DNA from: Aristolochia californica | Lineage: Eukaryota; Streptophyta; Magnoliopsida; Piperales; Aristolochiaceae | Assembly (NCBI GenBank): GCA_029961685.1 | Contig: JARWKL010000014.1 | Location: 21,458,452-21,522,451 of the forward strand | DNA: 64,000 nt | Reading direction: 5' to 3' | Part shown: positions 53,671-64,000 of the stretch, one piece after another | How positions within the stretch are numbered: the first letter of the stretch is position 1 | Layout: each line of letters starts with the position of its first letter | The notes under the pieces: model-generated | What the model was told of the DNA's origin: nothing | Databases searched by the model: none | Seen by the model: the letters and a program-made list of their open reading frames with translations, nothing else | Made by a program: the position numbers and the translations under genes

Positions 53671-54026
53671 TGTTATGCATGTAATAACATTATTAAATTA
53701 ATTATTTTTCTTTAATTTATTTTATTTTATTTTAGTTAAAGAATTGATAGGCCACATGGGCATTATTGGAATATTTTATTTTCAAGGGTGTTTTTATAAT
53801 ATTTTATCTTAAACCTTGTAAGGGTGAACCCTATTTAAGGGGTAAGAGTAATGAGAAAGACAAACATTGATTTAGCATAAACAAGGGTTTTGAGTTCTCC
53901 TCAACGAGCTCAGGGGTGAGCGTTCTCCTCAAAGAACCTAAGGTTTTCAAGCTTCCCTTTGGCTTGATTTTTGTCTTTCTCTTCTTCCTCCCTACAAATC
54001 CATGTGTCAGATCCTAAACCACAACA
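53671..54026 (+). repeat. 3' LTR of element H
   Basis: 356 bp, TGTTATGCATGTAATAAC...CCACAACA, related to the B LTR over its length (ACATTATT, AACCCTATTTAAGG, AATCCATGTGTCAGATCC). Preceded by CCAAGGGGTGTAA. End chosen by comparison with B. Confidence 0.8.
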
Positions 54027-54099
54027 TGTTGATGGATGTCCCAACTGCTTGTGCCATAGACTTGTCTTGGTTTAACTGGTTGAAACAGTATTTATTTTA

Positions 54100-55480
54100 G
54101 GCATGTCCAGGTAGTAATGCCCCCCTTGTTCATGGCCTCCACCAATCACCTACTTCGTTATAAGATCCTAAAATACACAAGAAGTGGGTGAGAAGGTGAT
54201 GGAACAATTAAAATATTTTGCTAGTTGATTAATAGATAAAATATTCAAGGGAAAAGTAGGAACAAAAAAAATATTTGTGAGCAGAAGTGGATCCTTTCTC
54301 GAGAACTTTAGTTTGAGAGCCATCAACAATGGTAACAAATTTACGTGAGAGACCAGGAGAAACTAAGTGTAGTAGATTTTTGTTACATATGAGATTCTCA
54401 AAGGCCCATGAATCAATTATCCTAGATGAAGAGGAGGCAGATAACATACCTGAAGCGGTGGTGGCAGTAGCAGCTGAGGAGGAACTTGGAGAAGAAACCA
54501 TCAGTGTTTTAATTTTCTGGAATAAGTCATACTCATCATCAGTAAAGGTTTTCTTTTCTGATGATGTGGTAGATTGGTCCTCCTTTGTATCACTTACTAA
54601 GGTTTGATTAGCCTTCACCCAATCCGGTTTGTCATGGATTCTATAACATGACTCTATAGTGTGGCCATATTTCCCACAATGGGTGCATTCTCTATAATAG
54701 CACGTATCTATGGTGTGGCCATATCTCCCACAATGAGTGCATTCCTAACCATCTGTTCTGATAGACCCATTCCTTCCTCCTCTTCCTCGTCCTCCTCTAT
54801 AATTTCTTCTACGGCCTCGGCCGCGATCTATTAATGTTCCCTTATGCCCATAGTACATAGCGGATGATACTTCAGTAATAGAAGAAGAATCATCTGGAAT
54901 ACGGAATAATGTGGTACATATATCATCAAAAGTGGGAATAGAAGAGGAGCTAAGAAGTTGAGTTTTAGCAACTTTGAGATATGGCTTAATGTTTGCAAGG
55001 CAAATGGCAGTGACTAAGGTTTCTTTTTGCTTATCTTGGACAATGACATCCATGGAGGTAGGCTGAGCTATTTTCCATTTTTGAAGAATGCCTTTAAAAT
55101 GAACTAAATATTCATGAATATTTTCTCCTTGTTTAGTGTTTAACATTCGTTGGAGAATATCATATGGCTTGTGTAAGTTGTCAAAGCTAAAGTACAACTT
55201 AACACATGTCTCCCAAATTTGTTTAGCAGTATCAAGATGAATAACATTGTTGGAGACATGTTCTTCCATGTTGTTGATGAGCCTAATAACCAAAGTATCA
55301 TTTTTTAACCACTTAGTATAAAAAATATCTTCTTAATCAATAGGTGGCCCAAGTTTGGTGAGGTGACCCTGTAGGTCCTTTGTTATAAGAAACCGGCGAA
55401 CCGATGTGGACCAGCTCATGAAATTTGATACCCCTCGCAAGGGTATATCACTCTTGTTACCCATGTTTTCTTCAGCCACA
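54100..55480 (-). pseudogene. gag of copia element I (broken)
   Basis: 54745-55293 (182 codons) carries the gag core (NNMEEHVSNNVIHLDTAKQI, QKETLVTAICLANIKPYLKVA) and an Arg/Gly-rich tail. Two tandem CCHC zinc knuckles follow on the minus strand at about 54640-54750 (CTHCGRYGHTIDTC and CTHCGKYGHTIESC, spacing C-x2-C-x4-H-x4-C). 54229-54618 encodes a Ser-rich linker and the protease-start region (IDSWAFENL). The usual Asp-Ser-Gly triad is altered (DSWA). Stops and frameshifts elsewhere. Confidence 0.82.
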
Positions 55481-55994
55481 ATAGGCTAGTCAATGTAAAA
55501 CAATTCTCCAAAAAATAATAATCAATGAACCAAGTAGACTTCTTCAACCAACTCTATTAATGGAGAAGCTTAGCATAGAAGCTAAGTAATCATAATTCTG
55601 AATCCAATTAATAAATAACCACTCATAAGAGGCTCAATATCAATCTTCTTTATGAGGGAATCTTGTTCCCAAACAAAATTATAACCTTTTATGCATAAAA
55701 TCTCAACATAAACTGGTTTTTCAGTAAAAAATTTCCAAACCAAAAAAACTGTCTTGGTAACCTCTTCTAATCCGAGATGAATAAATCTCAATAATCTCAT
55801 AAGATGAAGACAACCATAAAATCATCTCTGAACCATTCTAGATTCGAAAAACCAAGAGCATTAATTAATAATATCAAGAAAAAAAAACTTATTTCATGGG
55901 CTTCACTCTTGCTTTACAAAGAGCCTTCTATGAGTGGCTTTGATCATAATTTTTTAGAGCATACCTTTTGACGTGGGGATCCAAAATTTGATGC

Positions 55995-56004
55995 CCTGAT
56001 ACCA
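55995..56004 (-). promoter_or_regulatory. Primer-binding site of element I (one mismatch)
   Basis: The minus strand reads TGGTATCAGG (consensus TGGTATCAGA) directly adjoining the 5' LTR. Confidence 0.75.
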
Positions 56005-56598
56005 TGTTGAATTTAGGACCCCTTTACGAAAATCTCAAGCAAAGTGAGAGAGGGAGAAAGAAAAAATAAGAGAGAGAGTGCTCTCGTGTAGAGAGAAGAG
56101 AAGAGAGAAAAAAAGGGAGAAGAGTTTAGGCTAGAGAGGAAGGCTTCACGAGATGAGAAGTGGAGAATTACTTCTTTCTTATTATAATTTGAGTTGAAGA
56201 ACCTCTATTTATAGTAAAGGAAAATAGTAGAGTTCAAGTACAATTAAACTACCATTCTCCTAATTAAATCCAAACTATAACTCTTAAAGATAAGTCATAA
56301 TAAAATAACTCAACATAATTAGAAGACTAACATAACTCAAACTAAAACTCTTCTATGAGGATGTGATCATATGATAAAGATGTCAGCTCGTGGTTATCTT
56401 TGTGAGTCCCACTTGATCTTGCAACTCATGTGATAAGGATACTAGCTCGTGGTTATCTTTGTGGGTCCCACTTGATCTTCAAATTTTCTAACTCATGCCA
56501 GCTTGTGTGATGACCCATCATGTCATCTCACGTTCTCATGGTGGGTCCCACCAGCTCATGCAACCATGGTGGGTCCCACATTGTAATACTTTGCAACA
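56005..56598 (-). repeat. 5' LTR of element I
   Basis: About 594 bp. The plus strand starts TGTTGAATTTAGGACCC and probably ends CTTTGCAACA. Outer boundary set by the TG...CA rule and comparison with F; the partner LTR is absent. Confidence 0.7.
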
Positions 56599-57459
56599 CT
56601 TCCAAAGAGACATTTTTTTTTGGAAAACTAGGGGAGACTATAATGGTAGAACTTAATAAGTTTGACCAAGTTTGACTTATTTTGGGGTGATTGCAATTTT
56701 TTGGAGTTTACTATGCAAAAGATATACAACCAAGTAATAAAAACATAAAACTTGAAAACAACTTTGATGCAAGATATTACATATCTAGAATGAGCACATC
56801 ATGGAGTGATTAAGTTGGACAAAAAATCTTTGATTAGAAGACAAATTTGGCTAAAAAACTCTGATTTTAGGAGAAAAGAAACTCAAATCTTGTCCATGTG
56901 TGGAGAGATAATAGGAGAGAAAATAAGGAAAAATGAGAGATTTTTGGTAGAACTGATATTTCATACTTCTGAAATCAATATCTTCAAATATATAGCTCAG
57001 ACTCGCAAAATATTTGTTGATCAAGAAATTAGACTCAAATGTATTTAATTTGATATCTAATTTGACATAAAAATATTTGTTCTTGAATATTTTATGACCT
57101 CTTGATTCTCTTGATTCTATATTTTGACATTTGTTGACTGCAATGTGAATATCTCCTTAAATATAGATCAGATTGACATGAAAAATTATCCTTCTGAAAA
57201 TAGACTTCAATAAATTTCATCAAAGTATAACTTCTCCTTATGAAATATACTTATTTTGAGATAAAACTGATATATTTATGGAATTTTTAATCTGATTGAA
57301 CTGAGTACCCTTTCCTCTTTGGCCAACATGATTATTGACTCTTCCAAGATCGATATATTCCTCTAGAAAACTCAGATTGAGAATTTGTTGAACAGGTAAG
57401 AAAATTATTTCTTTGGATATATAATTCTCCTTGTAAAGTCTTGTTCTTGATGGCATAAG
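56599..57459. other. Spacer without recognised gene
   Basis: AT-rich. A short frame at 56806-57048 (80 codons) has no recognisable domain. It may be decayed transposon sequence upstream of the Harbinger fragment. Confidence 0.5.
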
Positions 57460-57981
57460 ATGGCTAAATATTATCTAGTCGATACTGGTTATGCAAATAT
57501 GCCAGGATTTTTGGCTCCATATCGAGGAACTCGTTATCATCTACAAGAATTTGGAGACAACATTCCTAGAAATGATAAAGAGTTATTCAACCGAAGGCAC
57601 TCATCTTTGAGGAATACTATTGAACGAACTTTAGGTGCTTTAAAAGGTCGATTTCAAATGTTAAAAGGCGCTCCTCCTTTTTTTTATAAGATCCAGATAA
57701 AAATTGTAATAACTTATTGCATATTACAAACTTATATATGTAGAGAGGATTACAATGATATGTTTGAATTGGAAGATAATAATTCGGGTGATGATCTTGG
57801 TAGAGAAGGTGATGAGGTCCAATTAGCACATGTAAATGAGGATGAAGATAGTGATGATAGCGATGATCTTGTGGTTGAAGACAGCCTATCAATAAACATG
57901 CGAATGCAGCGTGCATTAGAATCCACAAGAGCCGCACAATTTCGAGATGCCATAGAGACTAGCATGTGGAATAATCATTGA
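57460..57981 (+). pseudogene. PIF/Harbinger transposase C-terminal fragment
   Basis: 173 codons. The DDE-superfamily nuclease end is recognisable: YYLVDTGYANMPGFLAPYRG (second catalytic Asp in 'VDTGY'), then FNRRHSSLRNTIERTLGALK (catalytic Glu in 'IER'), then IVITYCILQTYI, and an Asp/Glu-rich tail. The N-terminal part with the first Asp is missing, and no terminal inverted repeats were found by eye. It could also be a fragment of a domesticated HARBI1-like gene; truncation makes a relic more likely. Confidence 0.78.
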
Positions 57982-58980
57982 TGGTTGTATCTTACTGCTT
58001 TTGAACATGTATTTTGTCGTTTGTATGTACTAAACTAGTAAGTTGATGATTTTAATATTAAATGCACGAATTCGTTGTTATATTCCAAGGCATAAACATT
58101 TGTTTTTATGCTATAAATTATGGACTATTACGAGTAACTCAATTCATTTTCAAGCATGTTTTTTAAGTTTTACTTAATTTTATCCTAGTTTATTAATAAA
58201 ATAATTTATTTATTAATTTTATTACTATATTAAATTATAAATTTAAGACTGGTAATTAAAATATTATTAAAGGGTGCATTTGATCAATTATTTTAGTTTG
58301 ATTATCTCATTTTTATAATTAATTAAACTAATCATTTTTTATTTTGTAAAAATATATTAATAAATAATAGTACATAAAAATCCATCTTCTATTATTAATA
58401 AAATAATTTTATTTATTTATTCAGTTCAATTAATTAATTAATTATATTTGCTTATATTATTTTTATATTATTTATTTATTTTTTATAATTTATTCTAGTC
58501 ACATTAATTATTATATTAATTTATAATAAAATATAATAATTAAGTAATATAATATAATATTTCATTAATTATTTTATTAATATATTTTAATATTACACAT
58601 TAAATAACTTATAAGTATAGTAATCATGTTTATTTTGGTTAATTATCTGTTTAGGTATATGTTCTATTTAAGTATATTATAAAAAAATATTTATTCTCTT
58701 ATTTATATTATATTTTTTTATTTTTGGCACTAGCACTGAATTCTTTTTCTAACAACCAATGATGAGTTAAATTTGAATTAATTATTTAATATAAATAGAA
58801 GTCTAATTTCATTTCTAATTTCATTTAAAGTTCATTTCGAGTTCATCGACTGTGTACCTTCTCTTGTGTGAACGTGTGCCCCAGGAGGCATGTTTTCAAA
58901 CAAAACAGTACGGTACGGCTACGGGAGAAGTCCGGGAAAAACGCATCACGCATCACGCAATGCCTTTTTGGTCTCTTATT
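57982..58980. other. AT-rich intergenic region upstream of SGS3
   Basis: 58150-58800 is strongly AT-rich (runs of ATTAATTAATTAATT and TTATTTATTTATT) with no coding frame. Composition turns more GC-rich from about 58850, near the SGS3 transcribed region. It may include promoter or matrix-attachment sequence; nothing specific can be assigned. Confidence 0.5.
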
Positions 58981-58999
58981 GAATTCTTTGACTACTAAG

Positions 59000-59317
59000 T
59001 TGAAATTAAACCTATTTTGAAGTCCGCATTCACGCCGTCCGGCGTGCACTATATTTTACAGGCTTACTGCAGCAGTAAAGTAAAAACCTTGCGACGCTCG
59101 GCAAGTCCCATGCGATTGCGACTCCCCTTTCCTCTTTCCCATTATTCTGTCGCCCGGTTTCAAGGTACTGGAAGAATCCACTCCCGGCTGAGGTTTCTAA
59201 AGCTGCCTTACTCCTTTCCGGCTACGGAACTTGTTCCGATTCATTTGATCTGAGCGACGAAGATTTTGTGGACTTCGGGCGGCTGATGCGGGTGGAGTTT
59301 TTCGCAGCATCGGTGGT
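59000..59317 (+). other. SGS3: Probable SGS3 5' untranslated first exon
   Basis: GC-richer, pyrimidine-rich sequence (for example 59120-59160) ending near a possible donor G|GTAACT at about 59317/59318. The start of transcription cannot be placed. Inferred because the coding exon is preceded by a clear acceptor 11 nt before its ATG. Confidence 0.4.
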
Positions 59318-60570
59318 AACTCTTGCTTCCAGCGTACTTTAGTTCGCCTGATGTGATGATTTTCTTACTTGTGATGATTCATTGGTTAATGATCCTCACA
59401 TTTTGTTTGACGATTGTTCCTTGATTTTTTGTTTATTTGTTTGACGATTTCGTACTGATTTCAGGTTTCAGCTGATCTTTTCTCGCTCCTATGTGTTATG
59501 TAGCCGTGTTATTTTCTCGTTCTTTGCACTTTGTTTGCATTTTGATTTCGTTCCTGCGTTTTATTTAACCTTTCGCCCTAAAACTCTCCTTGATTTTACT
59601 TTTTCCTTACCGTGGCTTTCTTCAGTGTCTCTGGACGTCTCAAGGCAGCTTTATTTGTTGTGTCCTTCTGTTTTTTACGACTGTGATCTTTTTATGACTG
59701 TGATCTTTTCGCTGCTTCTATTATTTACTTCCAAGCCAACTCTCTCATTGTATAGTTTAACCTCGTGATTATCGTACTCTGCCATCTGTATTTCCGTTGC
59801 CAGAAGCTCCTTCATTTATCATTCAGTGTTTATATCTCGATCAGAATGCTGTAGCCACTTTATTCTCTCAACATGTACGACTCTACTAGCTTCTGAAAGC
59901 TGAAACCTTCTTTACTTCGTACTCTTTAGTATTTCGTGAAATGTTTCTTTTAATAAAGTTTTAAATCTCTTCCTGCCTCTCGTTGTGTATCTTCGTATAT
60001 ATGAATTCTGGTTTTTATGAAGGATCTATCTATTCTCATCTAATGTAAGGAAGATCTCTCTTTCTCTCTCTCTCTCTCTGCTGTCTAGTCTGCCCCTTTC
60101 TCTCTTTTCCGATGTGTTGATAAACTGGAATTTCCGGGATAAATTTCGCTTCAAACTTTTCTCAGGCTCCTAGATATGTGAGTGTGGTGCTTTTTATCGT
60201 GTCAATGACCAGCATTTCTATCTGTTAATTTTTTTAGATCTATCTATATTTTACGTTGTTAAGAACTTCTCCTTTTTCGTTGTATCTTAATGCAGTAAAG
60301 TTGTTTCTTACTCCATAGATTTTGAGCTTCACTAAGGACTGATTTTGGGCTTACTTTCTATTTGAAGCTCGGGTTGACCATATTGTAAAATGTTCAGTTG
60401 GTATATGTTTTGTATATAAAATTGATCAAGTTGCTGTTTCTCACCTGGATTTGGAGTGTGAAATGCATTTTAATTTTCAGTGATTGCTTCTATATGTATG
60501 ATGGTCTTCCTTTTTGCACTCATGGATACCACACTTTTATATTTTATATTTCCATGAAACCGTGATGCAG
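59318..60570 (+). other. SGS3: Probable intron in the SGS3 5' untranslated region
   Basis: T-rich sequence of ~1.25 kb ending GTGATGCAG|GAATACAACAG before the ATG at 60582. It contains a CT microsatellite. The acceptor is convincing; the donor is tentative. Confidence 0.55.
60053..60079 (+). repeat. (CT)n microsatellite in SGS3 5' intron
   Basis: About 27 nt of CT/TC repeats with two interruptions. Confidence 0.85.
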
Positions 60571-60581
60571 GAATACAACAG

Positions 60582-61661
60582 ATGAATTCAAAACAAGGAA
60601 GTGGCAAGGCATCTTTGGCTGCTGGTGCCAGTCCTAAGCAGACTTTGTCAGGAGAGTCTGGTTCTGGAAACATGAATGCTCAAGTTAACCAAGTTAATCC
60701 TGTCCTGGTAGATCCGATGGTGGGTTCTGAACATGATGGTGGGTGGGAAGTTGCAAAGAAATCTAAAAACCGAAACATAAATATTGCAGCTAAGTCACGA
60801 GGAGCCTCTGGTTCTTCCCCCAAGACATGGAACCATCAGGAAACGCAACCGAAACCAAGTGCTGCTAATAATACCTGGAAAGTCAAGAGTTCTGGAAACA
60901 ATTGGCAGTGCCAAGCACAAGAACCAAGAAGACCAGCTGGGAGGGGAAATGGAAATGTCAAATCAGCACCATCCACTGGTAAAAACTGGGAAGCTGCATA
61001 CATAGCACCACCAAATGCTATAGCTCCTCCTCTTCAGAATGGATGGCAATGGGCAGCCAGGGCTTCGAATCAGGACCAATATAAGGCTCCTGTGGATGCA
61101 AAAAACAATAATGATGTCAAGTCAGGTTCTTTTCCTCAGGATTCAGCAGGAGGCAGCTATCCGCCTAATACTAATCAACACCCGCTAGATGCTGAATCTG
61201 ATGATGGTGAACTTGTGGGGGACAGTGACGATGACATCCTTAGTGATGATTATGATTCTGATGCTAGTCAAAAGAGCCACGAGACCCGTAAGAAGAACAA
61301 GTGGTTCATAGACTTCTTTAAGGCCCTTGATAATTTGGCTGTTGAAGAGTTGTCTGATTCGCAAAGGCAATGGCACTGTCCAGCTTGCCATGATGGTCCC
61401 GGTGCTATTGATTGGTACAAAGGTCTTCAGCCTCTGATGACGCATGCCAAGACAAAAGGATCACAGAGAGTCAGACTGCACCGTGAGCTTGCGGAATTAC
61501 TGGAACAGGAGCTGCGCCTAAGAGATACCTCTGTAGTACCACCTAATGAAGCATTTGGTAAGTGGAGGGGTTTGCGTTCCTCAACTACTGATCAGGAGAT
61601 AGTTTGGCCTCCGATGGTCATTATCAGGAATACTTTACTGGAGAAAGATGAGAATGAAAAG
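60582..61661 (+). CDS. SGS3: SGS3, first coding exon (residues 1-360)
   Basis: SUPPRESSOR OF GENE SILENCING 3 binds double-stranded RNA with a 5' overhang and works with RDR6 in cytoplasmic siRNA bodies to make secondary and trans-acting siRNAs. Seen here: a low-complexity Ser/Gly/Asn/Trp-rich N-terminus (1-200), an acidic stretch (204-228), then the zf-XS zinc finger about 240-310 (WHCPACHDGPGAIDWYKGLQ; Cys266, Cys269, His288, His300) and the start of the XS domain (from about 327). The exon ends GAAAAG|GTATTT at 61661, phase 0. The ATG follows an acceptor by 11 nt and no in-frame ATG competes. No disruption seen; this is the only apparently functional host gene in the window. Confidence 0.95.
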
Positions 61662-62837
61662 GTATTTCTATTGGTCCTCTTTCTCAGTTGATTTTCTAGA
61701 GAAATATTGTTACACATTTTCAATGTGGATACGTTGTGGAGGAAATCATAAGGCTTTTACGTCTATTTTATATTGTAGCAAGATATTGAATATGCATCGA
61801 AACTTTCAAGATGCCTAGAGAGTCTATCCTTGTCTTAACTATTTTTTTTTTTTTTTTTTTAGGAATAATAGTGTTAACTACTTCTTGACCTCCAAAACCC
61901 AACATTGAAAATGCCTGACTGAAATTCATCAAGTTCACCTTTGAATGCAACAACCCCTCCACACAGAACCTTGCTATATGAAAGATGATTCATGACCTCT
62001 AGTGGTAACATTAGTGTGAATAATCTGACATAAGTTGAAGTTTAAGTGAAATCTTCCAGCTACTAGTTGAAAAAAGACTTCCATAGTGTCATTTTTGGAT
62101 GAACCTAAACCTAATATAACATGATATCGGAGTAGGATGTTTATCTTGTTGAGCATACTTCGTGTCTCATCTAGTGTTTCTGCTGTTTAGGTTGTACATG
62201 TCTCAGGCTTGTTATCCCTTATTTTAGGCTTAAGATGTGAGGGTGAGTCTAGTGAGAATAGAACCTTTACACCAGTGAAGTCAAAGAAATTCCTGTGGTT
62301 GTTGCTTGAGAGAAGGCTTCCTAACTATGGTCAGTTCTTTTAGGATAGACTTAAACCCATTATGTATCAATTAGAATTTGTGCTCTTGTTAATTATGTGA
62401 AGTTGTCTTGGCTTATGGTGAACTGCTGGCTTTTGTTTTTTCTTTAATATTGATGAGCCATACTCACATACTACATCCTTCTGCCCCAGTGAGACTTTGT
62501 CAACTTTTGACGGAATAATGGCATTGCAAGTTTTGATTGATTGTAGAAGCACACGGGAATAGAAAGGAAGATTTATATAACATCTGTTTCTTTCTCTTGT
62601 CATGTTCGGAATATTAATTTCTTTAAATGCAGGACTTACATTATAGTGATATTGGGGTCGATATTGTTATATTGCTTTGTAAAAAACAGTGTTATATTGC
62701 TATCTTATTATCTTTTTACTGCTAAGCTTTGATTAATGATCATGGGCTTGATTGGCAGTGATGCTCTTCTATGCATGCCTTTGTGGTTGTATATATTTTC
62801 TTTTGGTAGTACCCAGTAACCGTTAAAAAAATTGCAG
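61662..62837 (+). other. SGS3: SGS3 intron between coding exons
   Basis: GTATTT...TTGCAG, 1176 nt, T-rich with a poly(T) run at 61841-61860. The short frames within are not genes. Confidence 0.9.
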
Positions 62838-63132
62838 TGGATTGGCATGGGAAATTCAGAGCTGCTGGACTATTTTGGCTTATATCCGGCTGTTAGGGCT
62901 CGACATTCCTATGGTCCTCAGGGCCACCGTGGGATTAGTGTTCTGTTATTTGAGGCTTCAGCAGTTGGTTATCACGAGGCTGAACGTCTACACAAGCAAT
63001 TTCAAGAGCAAGGGACCGATCGGGATGCATGGGAAAATAGACGTGTGCTCTTTTATCCTGGTGGAAAGCGCCAGTTATATGGTTACATGGCACGCAAAGA
63101 AGATTTGGATAATTTCAATCTGCACTCACAAG
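62838..63132 (+). CDS. SGS3: SGS3, second coding exon (XS domain)
   Basis: 295 nt in phase 0, continuing the protein from residue 361. It encodes the core of the XS RNA-binding domain: WIGMGNSELLDYFGLYPAV, RHSYGPQGHRGISVLLFEAS, AERLHKQF, VLFYPGGKRQLYGYMA, ending HSQG. Exon end CAAG|GTATGT leaves phase 1. The C-terminal coiled-coil half of SGS3 must lie beyond the right edge. Confidence 0.95.
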
Positions 63133-64000
63133 GTATGTTTTGTTTATTCCAGAGGGAACTGTTTGACAATTAATGATGGATGTCTGGTCAGTCACTTGCA
63201 CAAGCCCTGTACACCGGATGAACATGAATGATGAGATTCATTTCTCTATTACAGGTTGCCTGTATTTGAACATCTGTTGTTGTTTGTTGTTTGGGGCTTT
63301 TTTTTTTTTGCCTCAAACTTATAAGGCTAAAACAATATTTTATAAATACTGTTGAGACATTAATCCTGCTAGTCTTTTGAGTTTTGAACGAAGGTGCTAA
63401 AACTGCAAGATCATTTAAGTAGCGAATTAAGTGTGGTTGCCTCAAATTTATCTGCAGTGTATGGACCATTAGTCAGATTGTTAGATCTTTTACATTTAAT
63501 TTGTAAACTATGGAAAATTGGCATTAGGATTGATATAGACAGCCTACAGATGTGTATGCCAGATGCTTCCTTGCACTTCTTCGTGGATTGTAATGTGGAT
63601 AATTCCTCAATTTTATATACTGCAAGTGTCATGAGCTTGGAAATTTCACTTTTAATATACAAATTTGTGCAAAATTGTTGCAAAGGTTGCCGTGGATCAT
63701 AGAAAGGGAACAACGACATTTTTTTTTTTTTACATTTTTTAGGAGACCTGGATGATGGTTGCACTGATTTTTAGGAATGGCTAGTGACTACTACTATTTC
63801 TTGTTGATTAGCTGTTTTTAGATTCTGTGACTGAGAAGTCGTTGGGTCATGTTTAGTATTTGTTAGAGGCATAGAAGAATCTTACAGCTAATGTTGTTCT
63901 GGTATTTAGATTATTATCTTTAGTATTTGTTGTTGTTGTCTAGTAATCATGTTCAAAATTCATCCACGTTTAGTTAAGTGGATTAATTTCTTTTTTTGCC
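63133..64000 (+). other. SGS3: SGS3 intron, continuing past the window edge
   Basis: Begins GTATGT. No sequence resembling the SGS3 coiled-coil region is found up to 64000, so the intron probably extends beyond the window. Poly(T) runs at 63297-63309 and 63719-63731. The short frames (for example 63394-63702) are not supported as genes. Confidence 0.75.

Larger units (their letters stand above)
49141..54026 (+). mobile_element. Element H: third gene-capturing family member, 5'-truncated
   Basis: Plus-strand internal sequence of the B/C type, 3' LTR 53671-54026, no pol. The 5' LTR and primer site are missing at the junction with G. It carries family-specific frames like those of B and C, a thiolase fragment shared with B, the terminal ACCTTCGAGCTTGAGGATAA (FELEDKL) segment and a purine tract. 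Two later insertions sit inside: a TRIM (51169-51529) and a solo chromovirus LTR (51695-52470). Left boundary approximate. Confidence 0.78.
54027..56598 (-). mobile_element. Ty1/copia element I, 5' part (minus strand)
   Basis: On the minus strand: 5' LTR 56005-56598, primer site, leader (55300-55994), gag and the start of pol, cut at 54026 by element H. Closely related to element F and lacking the solo-LTR insertions seen there, so it gives the unoccupied reference for them. Confidence 0.82.

Noticed and set aside
58150..58800. AT-rich block as a MITE or origin
   Set aside because: No terminal inverted repeat or target duplication could be found by eye; composition alone is not enough.
63394..63702. 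102-codon frame as a further SGS3 exon
   Set aside because: No similarity to the SGS3 coiled-coil region and no convincing splice acceptor; it lies in intron-like T-rich sequence.

Overview
The window is nuclear DNA of a flowering plant, probably a eudicot. One recognisable host gene, SGS3, is spliced and runs off the right edge (59.0-64.0 kb). The other ~59 kb is nested LTR-retrotransposon sequence. No tRNA, rRNA, CRISPR or bacterial-type features were seen.

Nesting, left to right. (1) The 3' part of a large Tat/Athila-like Ty3/gypsy element (1-718, 10687-11085, 16223-16848, then its LTR 16849-23321) is split by three chromovirus-type Ty3/gypsy insertions: copy A (719-10686), copy 2 (11086-16217, target duplication GTTCC) and copy 3 (minus strand, 17128-22316, CAATA). 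Copy A carries a further element, B (5463-10432, GTTTG), in its 3' LTR. (2) A minus-strand Ty1/copia element, F (23322-28818), holds two solo LTRs and a ~393-bp tandem duplication. (3) A copia LTR, E (29792-42935), is split by a coding-free copia-like element, D (30225-42925, ATTCC). D was itself hit by an intact chromovirus (30960-36170, CTTTA), element C (36708-40345, AAGTA) and a Tat-like solo LTR (41524-42806, GTAGT). (4) Copia debris (43.8-45.6 kb) leads to a broken minus-strand chromovirus G (45628-~49140), fused to element H (~49141-54026). H contains a 361-bp TRIM (ACTAC) and a solo chromovirus LTR (TGCAT). (5) A minus-strand copia 5' part, I (54027-56598), is followed by a PIF/Harbinger transposase fragment, an AT-rich spacer and SGS3.

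The most interesting system is the partnership between the chromovirus family and elements B, C and H. The autonomous family has an unusual layout: its single 1499-codon gag-pol frame starts inside the 5' LTR, reads through the primer-binding site and ends inside the 3' LTR. The copy at 30960-36170 is uninterrupted, with LTRs identical by eye and a perfect target duplication, so it is very young. B, C and H keep the ends of this design (LTR start, a reading frame entering from the LTR through the primer site, the last polyprotein codons with the polypurine tract), but the gag-pol body is replaced by other sequence, part of it intronless host enzyme fragments. B carries aspartate carbamoyltransferase joined in one open frame to an AAE19/AASDH-like adenylation domain, then a 3-ketoacyl-CoA thiolase piece. 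C carries an NADH-glutamate synthase piece. H carries the same thiolase piece as B. The family therefore looks like a gene-capturing, non-autonomous retrotransposon lineage probably moved in trans by the chromovirus.

Method limits: everything was read by eye from sequence and translations. LTR similarity, homology calls and splice sites are visual judgements, not alignments.
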